DNA of 64,000 nucleotides, from positions 1 to 64,000 of the forward strand of contig NZ_WQLB01000016.1 in NCBI RefSeq assembly GCF_009755355.1, in the 5' to 3' direction. Both the position numbers and the translations under genes were made by a program. Numbering within the stretch: the first letter of the stretch is position 1; the number at the start of each line of letters is the position of its first letter. The notes under the pieces were generated by a model. The model searched no databases, was not told where the DNA came from, and worked only from the letters and a program-made list of their open reading frames with translations. This DNA is from Deinococcus arboris (GTDB lineage Bacteria > Deinococcota > Deinococci > Deinococcales > Deinococcaceae). Shown here piece after piece: positions 9,232-17,253 of this stretch.

Positions 9232-9684
9232 ATGGGATTCCTGAACAAACTCAAGAAGCTGGCTCAAGACGGCTCGGACCTGGCGCAGCAGAATGTGGCC
9301 CGCTTTCAGAATGCCGGGTTTGCCGACGCCACCATGGCGGCCTGCGCCCTGATCAGTGCGGCCGACGGCTCGGTCAGCCCCGAGGAGCGCCGCAAGACCG
9401 CCGGTTTCATCATGTCCAGCGACAAGCTCAAGGCGTTTGACACCAACAAGCTCCGCACCCGCTACGACGAGTACTGCGGCAAGCTGGATACCGATTTCGA
9501 TTTTGGCAAGATCGAACTCATGCAGGTGGTTGGCAAGATCAAAAAGCCCGAAGAAGCCCGCGCCGTGATTCAGCTGGCCATCGTGATCGGCAATGCGGAC
9601 GGCACCTTTGACGAGCACGAGCAGAAGGTCGTGCGCGAACTGGTCCACGCCCTGAAACTCGACCCCGCCGAATTCGACCTGTAA
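9232..9684 (+). CDS. terB: TerB tellurite-resistance family protein
   Basis: A 150-aa all-helical acidic protein of the TerB family. The two metal-binding repeats show as [17 protein letters not shown] (~40-56) and [17 protein letters not shown] (~122-138), each with the D-G-x-x-x-x-E pattern of TerB metal sites. The length matches E. coli TerB. It is cytoplasmic, and in known systems works with TerC at the membrane and with TerD-fold proteins as a metal-sensing/stress module. AGGAGG lies 7 nt before the ATG. It is separated from the next terD gene by 52 nt and probably shares its transcript. Confidence 0.95.
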   Translation: MGFLNKLKKLAQDGSDLAQQNVARFQNAGFADATMAACALISAADGSVSPEERRKTAGFIMSSDKLKAFDTNKLRTRYDEYCGKLDTDFDFGKIELMQVVGKIKKPEEARAVIQLAIVIGNADGTFDEHEQKVVRELVHALKLDPAEFDL

Positions 9685-9736
9685 GCTCGGGGGACGCCCA
9701 GCGGCCTTTCACCTTCTCTCGATAAGGAGTTCTGCC

Positions 9737-10315
9737 ATGCCCGTATCCCTTTCCAAAGGCGGCAACGTGTCCCTCAGCAAAGAAGCCCCCGGCCTCACCG
9801 CCGTGCGTATCGGCCTGGGGTGGGACCCCCGCGTCACCGACGGCACCGAGTTCGACCTGGACGGCAGCGTGTTTCTGCTCAACGACCAGGGCAAGGTGCG
9901 CGGTGACTCGGATTTCATCTTCTACAACAACAAAACCTCCGCAGACGGCAGCGTCACCCACAACGGCGACAACCGCTCCGGGCAGGGCGAGGGCGACGAC
10001 GAGAGCGTCGAGGTCAAGATTGCGGGCGTGCCGGCCGACGTGCAGCGCATCGCCTTTGGCGTGACCATCCACGAGGCTGACGCCCGCAGGCAGAGCTTCG
10101 GGCAGGTGCAAAACGCCTTCATCCGCGTGATTAATGCGGCCGACGACAAAGAAATTGCCCGCTACGACCTGTCTGAGGACTACTCCACGGAAACAGCCAT
10201 GATCTTCGGAGAGCTGTACCGCAACGGGGCCGACTGGAAGTTCAAGGCCATCGGACAGGGCTACGCCGGTGGCCTGGCCGCGCTGGCGGGCAACTACGGC
10301 GTCAACGTCGGCTGA
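9737..10315 (+). CDS. terD: TerD family calcium-binding stress protein
   Basis: A 192-aa TerD-domain protein, a beta-sandwich that binds Ca2+ and contributes to tellurite, phage and stress tolerance. The family hallmarks are intact: SLSKEAPG at the N-terminus, [28 protein letters not shown] and the acidic run [10 protein letters not shown]. Start chosen by AAGGAG 8 nt upstream of the ATG. It is closely similar to the paralogue at 13778-14353. It is followed by a strong rho-independent terminator, so the terB-terD transcript probably ends here and the next ter genes have their own promoter. Confidence 0.97.
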   Translation: MPVSLSKGGNVSLSKEAPGLTAVRIGLGWDPRVTDGTEFDLDGSVFLLNDQGKVRGDSDFIFYNNKTSADGSVTHNGDNRSGQGEGDDESVEVKIAGVPADVQRIAFGVTIHEADARRQSFGQVQNAFIRVINAADDKEIARYDLSEDYSTETAMIFGELYRNGADWKFKAIGQGYAGGLAALAGNYGVNVG

Positions 10316-10332
10316 CCTGTCTGCCTTTCCAG

Positions 10333-10371
10333 CGGGCGCTGCATTCGTCGCACGAACGCAGCGCCCGTTTT
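10333..10371 (+). terminator. Rho-independent terminator after terD
   Basis: A 10-bp stem CGGGCGCTGC / GCAGCGCCCG (10333-10342 with 10358-10367), with a partly paired ATTCGT...ACGAAC inner part, is followed by a TTTT run. It starts 17 nt after the terD stop. Confidence 0.85.
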
Positions 10372-10539
10372 GTCCTCTCTGGCGGCGCTGTGGTCCTTGA
10401 CACGGCCTCTGCTGAGCCCTGGCAGTTTTCTGTGGCTCAGCCGACCGGAGGAGAAAGGACGGATTTTGCGGTATGGAAGCGGAGGCGGTGTCTCCCGGCA
10501 CTCCGCTGAAATGAAGCGAAATCCCTATGAGGAGCGTTC

Positions 10540-11790
10540 ATGACCACACTTGTTGCCGGTCAGCGTTTGCCCCTGGCCCAGTTGGGCCTGGACGGCGCTT
10601 TCCCCCTGACGGTCACCTGTGACCTTCCGGACACAGATTTCACCCTGTTTGGCCTGCTGGACGGCCAGCTGAAAGACGACCGCTGGATGGTTTTTTACAA
10701 CCAGCCGCAGTCGCCTGACGGGGCGCTCAAGCAGCTCAGCTCCCAGCAGTTCACCCTGGATCTGAAGGGGCTGGGACCGAACATTGATGAGGTCTACCTG
10801 ACCGCCACGCACGCCACCCTCCCCTTGAGTGCGGCGTCCACCCTCAGCGTAGACCTGGGGGGTCACGCCTTCGACGCCCGGCCCGCCCTGAAAGACGAGA
10901 AGGCGGTGATGCTCGTGCGCTTTTACCGCAAGGACGGCGCCTGGCGGCTGGCCACAGTCGCCCAGGGGTTTAACGGTGGCCTGGGGGACCTGGTACAACA
11001 TTTTGGCGGGGAAGTGGCCGAAGAGACGGCGCCGGCGCCCCCGGTGCCCGTCACCTCTGCGCCCGTCAGCCTGGTCAAGCAGCGTCAGCAGGTGCTGCTG
11101 GCCAAAGCCGAGCAGACGCAGCCTGGGCTGGTCAGTCTGATCAAGGCCGCGTCCGTCAGTCTGGCCAAACGCGGGCTGGATGAGGCCCGCTACCGCGTCA
11201 AACTGGTGCTGGATATCAGCGCGAGTATGCAGGAGGAATACCGCAGCGGCAGCGTGCAGGCCCTGGCCAACCGCGCCCTGGCGCTTGCGGCCCGGCTGGA
11301 CGATGACGGTGAGGTCGAGGTGTATCTCTTTGGCATCAAGGCCCACCGCAAGGGCTCTCTCAGCCTGGACAATGCCCAGGATTTCGTGGCCAACATGCGG
11401 GTGCGCCTGGAAGGCGGCACCCATTACGGCCCGGTCATGAAGCTGATTCAGGAAGATGTTCAGAAAGAGGGCGGCGAGCTGCCCACGCTGGTGCTGCTCA
11501 TCACCGACGGCGGCACCAGCAACCCGAATAACGTGGTGAAGCTCATGCGCGACCTGTCCCGCAAACCGATTTTCTGGAAGTTCATGGGCATCGAAGAGGG
11601 CCGCGTGAACTTCGATTTTCTGGAGAAGCTGGACGACCTGACCGGGCGCGCGGTGGACAATGCCGACTTTTTCAAGGTCAGGGCGCCGGTCCGCGTGCCC
11701 GACGCCGAACTGTTTGACCTGCTGGTTCACGAACTGGACAGCTGGCAGCTCGGCGCCCAGCGCGCGGGCATCCTGCCTTCACGCCGCTAG
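10540..11790 (+). CDS. TerD-domain plus von Willebrand A protein (TerF-like)
   Basis: A 416-aa two-domain protein. Residues 1-160 are a TerD-like domain of the TerA subtype (FTLFGLLDGQLKDDRWMVFY). After a linker near 165-215, residues about 225-410 form a von Willebrand A domain with a MIDAS-type motif, LVLDISASMQEEY (DxSxS is D-I-S-A-S), and a later LLITDGGTS. This is the architecture of TerF and related vWA-TerD proteins, which are thought to scaffold Ter complexes through metal-dependent binding. GAGGAG lies 8 nt before the ATG. It stands after a terminator, so it is probably the first gene of a second ter transcript. Confidence 0.9.
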   Translation: MTTLVAGQRLPLAQLGLDGAFPLTVTCDLPDTDFTLFGLLDGQLKDDRWMVFYNQPQSPDGALKQLSSQQFTLDLKGLGPNIDEVYLTATHATLPLSAASTLSVDLGGHAFDARPALKDEKAVMLVRFYRKDGAWRLATVAQGFNGGLGDLVQHFGGEVAEETAPAPPVPVTSAPVSLVKQRQQVLLAKAEQTQPGLVSLIKAASVSLAKRGLDEARYRVKLVLDISASMQEEYRSGSVQALANRALALAARLDDDGEVEVYLFGIKAHRKGSLSLDNAQDFVANMRVRLEGGTHYGPVMKLIQEDVQKEGGELPTLVLLITDGGTSNPNNVVKLMRDLSRKPIFWKFMGIEEGRVNFDFLEKLDDLTGRAVDNADFFKVRAPVRVPDAELFDLLVHELDSWQLGAQRAGILPSRR

Positions 11791-11903
11791 GGCAACATCG
11801 GGCACACCGGACCCGCGCGCACACTACGATGACGCGGGGCCCCGCCTCACCCCAGCCTTCAGCCGCTCTTCGACCTCTTTCTCAAGGTGGTGCTTCGCCC
11901 TCC

Positions 11904-13091
11904 ATGCTGACCTTTCAAACCGGCCAGAAATCCCCTTTGAACCAGCTCACCTCTCACCAGATCCTGACCCTGTCGGTCCGGGTGACTGGGCCAGCGGCCG
12001 ACTACGACCTGAGCCTGTTCGGGCTGGACCCGGCGGGCAAGCTGAGCGACGACCGGTATCTGGTGTTCTATAACCAGCCGGCCACCCCGGAAGGGGCCGT
12101 GCAGATGCACAGCGGCGTGCGGGGCGAAAAGGTCTTTCAGATTGACCTGACCCGATTGCCCCACAGCGTCCGGCGCCTGAGCCTGACGGCTTCGGTGGAC
12201 GCAGGGACGTTTGGGCAGATTGACCACGCGGAAATCACCCTCTCAGCCGGAGGCCAGCCGGTGGCCACCTACCGCGTGACTGGGCGGGACTTCCAGCAGG
12301 AGCGGGCGGTCATGCTACTTGACATCTACTTCAAGGACATGTGGCGGGTCGGGGCGGTGGGGCAAGGCTTCAATGGGGGCCTGGACGCGCTGGTCAAGCA
12401 TTACGGCGGAACCGTCTCGGACCGCCCAGCGCCCAGCGCGCCGCCGCCCTCACCGCCGCCGGCAGCGGCGCCCGCCCCCAGCGCTCCATCCCTCAACCTC
12501 AAAAAGGTCACGCTGGAGAAAAAGGGCGAAAGCACCCGCATTTCGCTCAAGAAGTCTGGTCACGCCGAGCCGATTCGCGTGAACCTGAACTGGGACCGTG
12601 GGGGCAAGCGGGGCGGGTTGCTGGGGCGGGCAGCAGCGTCGGCCGACCTTGACCTGGGCTGCATGTTCCTCCTCAATGACGGCACCCGCAGCGTCATTCA
12701 GGCCCTGGGCAACCGCTTTGGGTCCGAGCGCCTGTCCCCGCACATCCTGCTGGACAAAGACGACCGCACCGGCGCGGCCACCGACGGGGAGAACCTCACC
12801 ATCTTCCGGCCCGACCTGATTCATACCGTGCTGGTGTTTGCCTGCATCTATGAAGGCACGAACGACTTTACCCAGGTGGGAGCCCGGCTGTCACTCAAAG
12901 ACACCCAGGACAATGAAATCCTGATGCACCTGAGTAACCCGGACATTCAGCGCACCTTCTGCGGCATCGCCCTGATCGAGAACATCGGCGGCGATATTCG
13001 CGTGACCAAAGAGGAGCGGTACTTCTTTGGTCACCAGGACTGTGACGAGCATTACGGCTTCGGGTTTAACTGGGTGGCCGGCAGCAAGTAG
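11904..13091 (+). CDS. terA: TerA-like protein, two TerD-fold regions
   Basis: A 395-aa protein with an N-terminal TerD-like domain (1-165, YDLSLFGLDPAGKLSDDRYL), a Pro/Ala-rich linker (about 172-195) and a second TerD-type region (about 200-395) containing NLNWDRGGKRGGLLG and DLDLGCMFLLNDG. This matches the TerA layout. The ATG at 11904 aligns with the start of the 10540 paralogue (both begin with a Gly-Gln / Pro-Leu motif), whereas the longer frame from 11829 adds low-complexity sequence. It starts 113 nt after the vWA gene and 22 nt before the next terD gene. Confidence 0.88.
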   Translation: MLTFQTGQKSPLNQLTSHQILTLSVRVTGPAADYDLSLFGLDPAGKLSDDRYLVFYNQPATPEGAVQMHSGVRGEKVFQIDLTRLPHSVRRLSLTASVDAGTFGQIDHAEITLSAGGQPVATYRVTGRDFQQERAVMLLDIYFKDMWRVGAVGQGFNGGLDALVKHYGGTVSDRPAPSAPPPSPPPAAAPAPSAPSLNLKKVTLEKKGESTRISLKKSGHAEPIRVNLNWDRGGKRGGLLGRAAASADLDLGCMFLLNDGTRSVIQALGNRFGSERLSPHILLDKDDRTGAATDGENLTIFRPDLIHTVLVFACIYEGTNDFTQVGARLSLKDTQDNEILMHLSNPDIQRTFCGIALIENIGGDIRVTKEERYFFGHQDCDEHYGFGFNWVAGSK

Positions 13092-13113
13092 ATTCTGTTC
13101 AAGGAGACGCGAT

Positions 13114-13695
13114 ATGGCATTAAGTTTGAAAAAAGGCGAGCAAATCAGTCTGGCGAAGACCAGCGGCACCACCCTCACGGCGGTCCGAATGGGTGTGGGC
13201 TGGGAAGGCATCAAGAAAAAGGGCCTGCTGGGCTTCGGGGCGGGGCGCGAGGCGGTTGACCTCGATGCCAACGCCCTGATGTTTGACGCCTCGGGCACCC
13301 TGGTGGATCAGGTCTGGTTTCGCCAGCTGCAGAGCAAGGACGGCTCGGTGCGCCACAGCGGCGACAACCGCACTGGCGACGGCGCGGGCGACGATGAAAC
13401 CATCACCATTCACCTCAACCGGCTGCCGCAGAACGTGGTGACGGTCATTCTGAGCGTCAACAACTACAGCGGCCAGAGCTTTAACCGCATCGAGACGGCG
13501 TACTGCCGGCTGATCAACGAGCAGGGCGAAAAGGAACTGGCCCGCTACGAACTCGCCGGACAGGGGGACCACAACGGCCTGATCATGGCCAGCCTGAAGC
13601 GTGAAGGCACGGACTGGACCTTCAAGGCCATCGGCGCGCCGGCTTCGGGGCGCACCTACCACGACAACCTGCCCGACATGCGCGCCCACCTGTAA
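13114..13695 (+). CDS. terD: TerD family protein with modified Ca site
   Basis: A 193-aa TerD-domain protein. It keeps GVGWEGIK, AVDLDANALMFD, HSGDNRTGDGAGDDE and the C-terminal TFKAIG segment, but differs from the classical TerD proteins at 9737 and 13778: the conserved W-D-P-R is W-E-G-I, and an insert (KKKGLLGFGAG) follows. It is closer to the TerX/TerZ-like branch. The ATG at 13114 has AAGGAG upstream; a longer in-frame reading from 13027 overlaps the previous gene and is rejected. It is probably co-transcribed with the TerA-like gene. Confidence 0.93.
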   Translation: MALSLKKGEQISLAKTSGTTLTAVRMGVGWEGIKKKGLLGFGAGREAVDLDANALMFDASGTLVDQVWFRQLQSKDGSVRHSGDNRTGDGAGDDETITIHLNRLPQNVVTVILSVNNYSGQSFNRIETAYCRLINEQGEKELARYELAGQGDHNGLIMASLKREGTDWTFKAIGAPASGRTYHDNLPDMRAHL

Positions 13696-13699
13696 GCGC

Positions 13700-13724
13700 C
13701 CAGGGGCCGAACTCTAGCCCCTGG
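13700..13724 (+). terminator. GC hairpin between terD genes
   Basis: Inverted repeat CCAGGGGC / GCCCCTGG (13700-13707 with 13717-13724), 4 nt after the terD stop and followed by a weak TTG run. It may be an attenuator or mRNA-stabilising hairpin rather than a full terminator, because the next ter gene follows on the same strand. Confidence 0.5.
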
Positions 13725-13777
13725 TTGCTGCGCGCGCCCCAGTTCCCTTCGCCTCATTCCTGTCCCCGGAGGACCCT

Positions 13778-14353
13778 ATGGCACTCTCCCTGTCGAAAGG
13801 CGGCAACATCTCGCTGAGCAAGGAAGCCCCGAACCTCACCCGCATTCTGGTTGGCCTGGGTTGGGACCCACGCGTCAGTGACGGTCAGCAGTTCGACCTG
13901 GACGCCAGCGCCTTTTTGCTCAATGCCAGCGGCCGGGTGCGCGGTGACCACGATTTCATCTTCTACAACCAGCTGCGTAGCCAGGACGGCAGCGTGGAGC
14001 ACACCGGCGACAACCGCACCGGGCAGGGCGAGGGCGACGACGAAACCATCAAGGTTGACCTGAGCCGCGTGCCGCAGGACATCAGCAAGATCGTTGTGGG
14101 CGTGACCATTGACGAGGCCGACGCTCGGCGCCAGAACTTTGGGCAGGTGGGCGGCGCCTTTATCCGCATTGTGGACGAAGCCACGGGCCGCGAGATCACC
14201 CGCTACGACCTGGGCGAGGATTTTAGCACCGAAACGGCGGTCGTCTTTGGTGAGGTCTACCGCCACAACAACGAGTGGAAGTTCCGCGCGGTGGGTCAGG
14301 GCTTTGCTGGCGGCCTGGGCCCGATGGCCCGCGGCTACGGCGTGAACGTCTAA
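13778..14353 (+). CDS. terD: TerD family calcium-binding stress protein
   Basis: A 191-aa classical TerD protein: [52 protein letters not shown]. All acidic Ca ligands expected from TerD structures are present. It is highly similar to the gene at 9737-10315, so the two probably arose by duplication flanking the TerF/TerA genes. GGAGG lies 6 nt before the ATG. It is followed by a hairpin and the TerC-family gene. Confidence 0.97.
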   Translation: MALSLSKGGNISLSKEAPNLTRILVGLGWDPRVSDGQQFDLDASAFLLNASGRVRGDHDFIFYNQLRSQDGSVEHTGDNRTGQGEGDDETIKVDLSRVPQDISKIVVGVTIDEADARRQNFGQVGGAFIRIVDEATGREITRYDLGEDFSTETAVVFGEVYRHNNEWKFRAVGQGFAGGLGPMARGYGVNV

Positions 14354-14377
14354 CCCTCTTTTCACCTGACTCTTCAC

Positions 14378-14411
14378 GCCTCCCGGCGGCCCCTCCTGGG
14401 GACTGGGAGGC
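14378..14411 (+). terminator. Hairpin between terD and terC-like gene
   Basis: Inverted repeat GCCTCCC / GGGAGGC (14378-14384 with 14405-14411), followed by CCCTTTATC. It lies 20 nt before the TerC-family start, so it may act as an attenuator or processing site that lowers expression of the membrane protein. Confidence 0.45.
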
Positions 14412-14430
14412 CCCTTTATCAAAGGACACC

Positions 14431-15492
14431 ATGATCAACCGAGAATTTATCTTTGCCTTTGGCGTCACCTTCGTCTCTCTGATCCTGGCCTTCGTGTACG
14501 GCCTTCAGACCGGCGGCATCGGGACGGCCCTGAACTACCTGTTTATCGCGCTCGTGCTGGGCGTGATGGAAGTCAGCCTCAGCTTCGACAACGCTGTGGT
14601 TAACGCCTCGGTCCTCAAGAACATGACCAAGAAGTGGCAGGACCGCTTTCTGGTCTGGGGCATCCTGATTGCCGTGGTGGGGATGCGCCTTATTTTCCCC
14701 ATCCTGATCGTGGCGCTGACCTCTGGCCTGGGTTTTGGTGAAGTCGCCAACCTGGCCCTGAATGATTCGGAACGCTACGCGGAATACCTGGAGCGCGCCG
14801 AGGTGGCCATCAGCGCCTTCGGCGGCGTCTTCCTGCTGCTGGTCGCCCTGAACTACCTCATCGACCCGGAAAAGGACGTGCACTGGCTGGGCGGTTTCGA
14901 GCGTCGTCTGGCGGGCATCGGCAAACTGGACACCATTCAGGTGGTCGTGACGGTCATCGCGCTGATGCTGGTCACGAAGTTCATGGTGGCACCTGCAGAA
15001 CAGACCACGGCCCTGATGGCCGGCCTGATTGGTCTGGCGCTGTACCTGGCCATGAACGCCATCGGCAACCTGTTCGATGCCGACGACATGGCCGCCAAGG
15101 CCGGTGCAGCGGGCCTGTCGGCCTTCCTGTATCTGGAAGTGCTGGACGCCAGCTTCTCTCTGGACGGCGTGATCGGCGCGTTCGCCATTACCAAGGTCGT
15201 CGTGATTATCGCGGCGGGTCTGGCCATCGGCGCGGTGTTCGTGCGTTCGCTGACGCTGTTTCTGGTTCACAAAGGCACGCTGGCTGAATACCGTTACCTG
15301 GAACACGGCGCCCACTACGGCATCCTGGCGCTGGCCATCATCATGCTGCTGAGCACCAACCGGAACCTGCATGTGCCGGAAGTGGTCACGGGTCTGATTG
15401 GCGTGGGCTTCATCGTCTGGTCTATCTTCTCGTCGCTGCGGGCCAACCGGCGCGAAGCCCTTGAAAATGGTGGCCGACCTCAGGCCGACTGA
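14431..15492 (+). CDS. TerC-superfamily (DUF475-type) integral membrane protein
   Basis: A 353-aa polytopic membrane protein with eight or nine hydrophobic segments. MEVSLSFDNAVVNASVLKNM (~46-65) and LDASFSLDGVIGAFAITK (~238-255) are the paired acidic membrane motifs of the TerC superfamily, in the form typical of DUF475. TerC proteins are thought to export or sense metal ions and to dock TerB/TerD complexes to the membrane. The ATG at 14431 with AAAGGA upstream is preferred; the frame from 14275 overlaps terD and is not credible. A strong terminator follows, closing the ter transcript. Confidence 0.93.
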   Translation: MINREFIFAFGVTFVSLILAFVYGLQTGGIGTALNYLFIALVLGVMEVSLSFDNAVVNASVLKNMTKKWQDRFLVWGILIAVVGMRLIFPILIVALTSGLGFGEVANLALNDSERYAEYLERAEVAISAFGGVFLLLVALNYLIDPEKDVHWLGGFERRLAGIGKLDTIQVVVTVIALMLVTKFMVAPAEQTTALMAGLIGLALYLAMNAIGNLFDADDMAAKAGAAGLSAFLYLEVLDASFSLDGVIGAFAITKVVVIIAAGLAIGAVFVRSLTLFLVHKGTLAEYRYLEHGAHYGILALAIIMLLSTNRNLHVPEVVTGLIGVGFIVWSIFSSLRANRREALENGGRPQAD

Positions 15493-15512
15493 GCCGCGCG
15501 CACTGCTATGCT

Positions 15513-15549
15513 GCCTCTGGAGGCCCCTGTGGCCCCAGAGGCTTTTTTT
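15513..15549 (+). terminator. Rho-independent terminator after TerC gene
   Basis: Stem GCCTCTGG / CCAGAGGC (15513-15520 with 15535-15542) with an additional inner GGCC pairing, followed by TTTTTTT. It marks the end of the plus-strand ter operon. The rest of the gap to 15793 shows no gene. Confidence 0.9.
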
Positions 15550-15793
15550 GTGCCTGCGGAGGCCTGTCGAGACGTGAGGACGATGTTGTGGTAGAGAGGG
15601 TGACGGCCCTGCTGTTTCTTAGGGGAGCTGGCTGGTGCTGGGATGGCCCCAGTGGCCTTGGCGGCGTCTTCTGGTCAGCTCGGCAAGGCAAAAGCACACC
15701 GAGGCGCCCTGATGGTCTGGGCCTGAACGTCGTCATTGCGGGCTCACTGCTCTGGTCGGTTCCCCTAAAGCCTATTTCCCTGGAAGCCACCCG

Positions 15794-16537
15794 ATGACCC
15801 GGACCCTCGCGGCTGACCACCCTCTGCGCACGCGCGCCCTCAAGCTGCTGCAACTCGCCCGCCGCGGGGTGGGCGGCGAGCGCAGCAATGCGGCCCGCCT
15901 GCTGCTGACCCATCTTCAGACCCATGACCTGACGCTGTATGACATTGACCCTGGCCTGCCAGTCACGCAGGACCTGTCGGTGCTGGCCAGTATCCGGGAA
16001 GCGCAGCTGTATCTGGCAAAACTCGGTACTGATGAGCAGGACGAGGCGTTGGGTCACCTTGTCGACGATCCGTCGTTAACAGCCGCAGAAATCGCCCGGG
16101 TGGTTGAGGTTCTGGACCTGACCCTGCTGGCCCAGACCCGCGCCGCCACCTGGGCCCACCTGGACGGAGCTGATGAACAGGCGTACCTGGGGGCAGCGGC
16201 GCAGGTGACGCCTGCCGCTCTGTCTGACTTCGGGGGCAGCATCGCTGCGCGCACCCACGAGGCGGTGCGGCAAGCGCTGTGGCTGGCGACCCATCCACAG
16301 CGGCTCCTTAGGGTGCAGGGCGAGCTAGAGCAGCTGCTGGTGAGTGGGCTGCTGGCTGGCCTGGGCGCCCGGCGAATCCAGACCACCCCAGAAGGTGTGC
16401 AGGCCCACCTCAGCGGAGAGCAATTGGCCCTCGTCCGGTCCATGATGGTGCACGACCTTGAACCCCTGAAACGTCAACTGCTGGAAGCCGGGAAGGTGCT
16501 GGCCGAACAACACGCCCGGCGGCGTGTGCCCCAGTAA
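15794..16537 (+). CDS. Unknown protein with DUF2786-like N-terminus
   Basis: A 247-aa soluble, Leu/Ala-rich, mostly helical protein. The first 45 residues (ALKLLQLARRGVGGER, then a helix ending HDLTLYDID) resemble the helix pair of DUF2786-type domains. The remainder matches nothing recognised. There is no signal peptide or membrane segment. It lies between the ter operon and the TerD-AIM24 gene, so a Ter-related role is possible but rests on position alone. A GC hairpin (GCCCACC / GGTGGGC, 16545-16568) follows its stop. Confidence 0.75.
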   Translation: MTRTLAADHPLRTRALKLLQLARRGVGGERSNAARLLLTHLQTHDLTLYDIDPGLPVTQDLSVLASIREAQLYLAKLGTDEQDEALGHLVDDPSLTAAEIARVVEVLDLTLLAQTRAATWAHLDGADEQAYLGAAAQVTPAALSDFGGSIAARTHEAVRQALWLATHPQRLLRVQGELEQLLVSGLLAGLGARRIQTTPEGVQAHLSGEQLALVRSMMVHDLEPLKRQLLEAGKVLAEQHARRRVPQ

Positions 16538-16617
16538 ATGAGCGGCCCACCCTGCCGTGGCGGTGGGCGCTGATTCGGCGGCTGGGCCAGGGTGTTCTTG
16601 ACGGCGAAAGGTAAAGG

Positions 16618-17022
16618 TTAGGGGCGAGGGTCCTGTAAGTCTTGCTCGTAAGCTTCACGACTTCCAAAACCAAGAGTCTCTGCCTTCAAGAAGTAGGGCG
16701 TTCGATCCAACAGTTCCTCCTCGTCATCTCCTTCAGGCAAAGGGAGATCCCAGATGGCGTCCAACATCCAATCAAGCCATCTTGGCTCTGGTGGAAACTG
16801 CCGAAAATATTCGATTCGTGCCGCTTCGTCCAGTGCTTGGCTTCTCCACCACGGCCACCACACCATAATGAACTCTTCTCCGCCACCCATCCGCCAGCAC
16901 ATGCTGTAAGGATGCTCATTCGGAAACACTACCCATGGCGGCGGGACTGTGCCGTACTGCCCTTCAAGTGTCTCAATCCTCGTGACCATCCAAGGCTCCA
17001 TACCTTGATGGTTGCATGCCAA
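16618..17022 (-). CDS. Small Trp-rich hypothetical protein
   Basis: A 134-aa acidic protein unusually rich in Trp and Pro (MVWWPWWRSQ, FPPEPRWLDWMLDAIWDLPL). No family is recognised. The composition is protein-like and unlike a frame-shadow, and codon third positions are less GC-rich than in the neighbouring ter genes, which may indicate recent acquisition. The start is uncertain: in-frame Met codons at residues 1, 8 and 12 are all possible. It stands alone between hairpins. Confidence 0.65.
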   Translation of the reverse strand: MACNHQGMEPWMVTRIETLEGQYGTVPPPWVVFPNEHPYSMCWRMGGGEEFIMVWWPWWRSQALDEAARIEYFRQFPPEPRWLDWMLDAIWDLPLPEGDDEEELLDRTPYFLKAETLGFGSREAYEQDLQDPRP

Positions 17023-17253
17023 CTGTCTATATCTCTTTGCCTACACGCCATAGCCCAGGCCCAGTTGATTTCTTCTGCTCGCCCATGAAGTGCCAGCAGT
17101 GAATTGAACAAGAGGGGAGACGCTGGCCAAACCGCAAGTCGAACCCCAGAGCCCCTCAATGAGGTCACTCTGGGGTTGCTGCACGGCTCTGTCGAAACGC
17201 CGGAGAGCCTGTAACAAACGGCAGAGGACTGCTGTCGGTCCTCATCTCCGCCG

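Noticed and set aside
9539..10501. Minus-strand 320-codon frame over terB/terD
   Set aside because: Antisense to two well-supported ter genes and a terminator; no recognisable domain.
10525..11730. Minus-strand 401-codon frame over the TerD-vWA gene
   Set aside because: His/Gln/Arg-rich antisense of a clear vWA domain protein.
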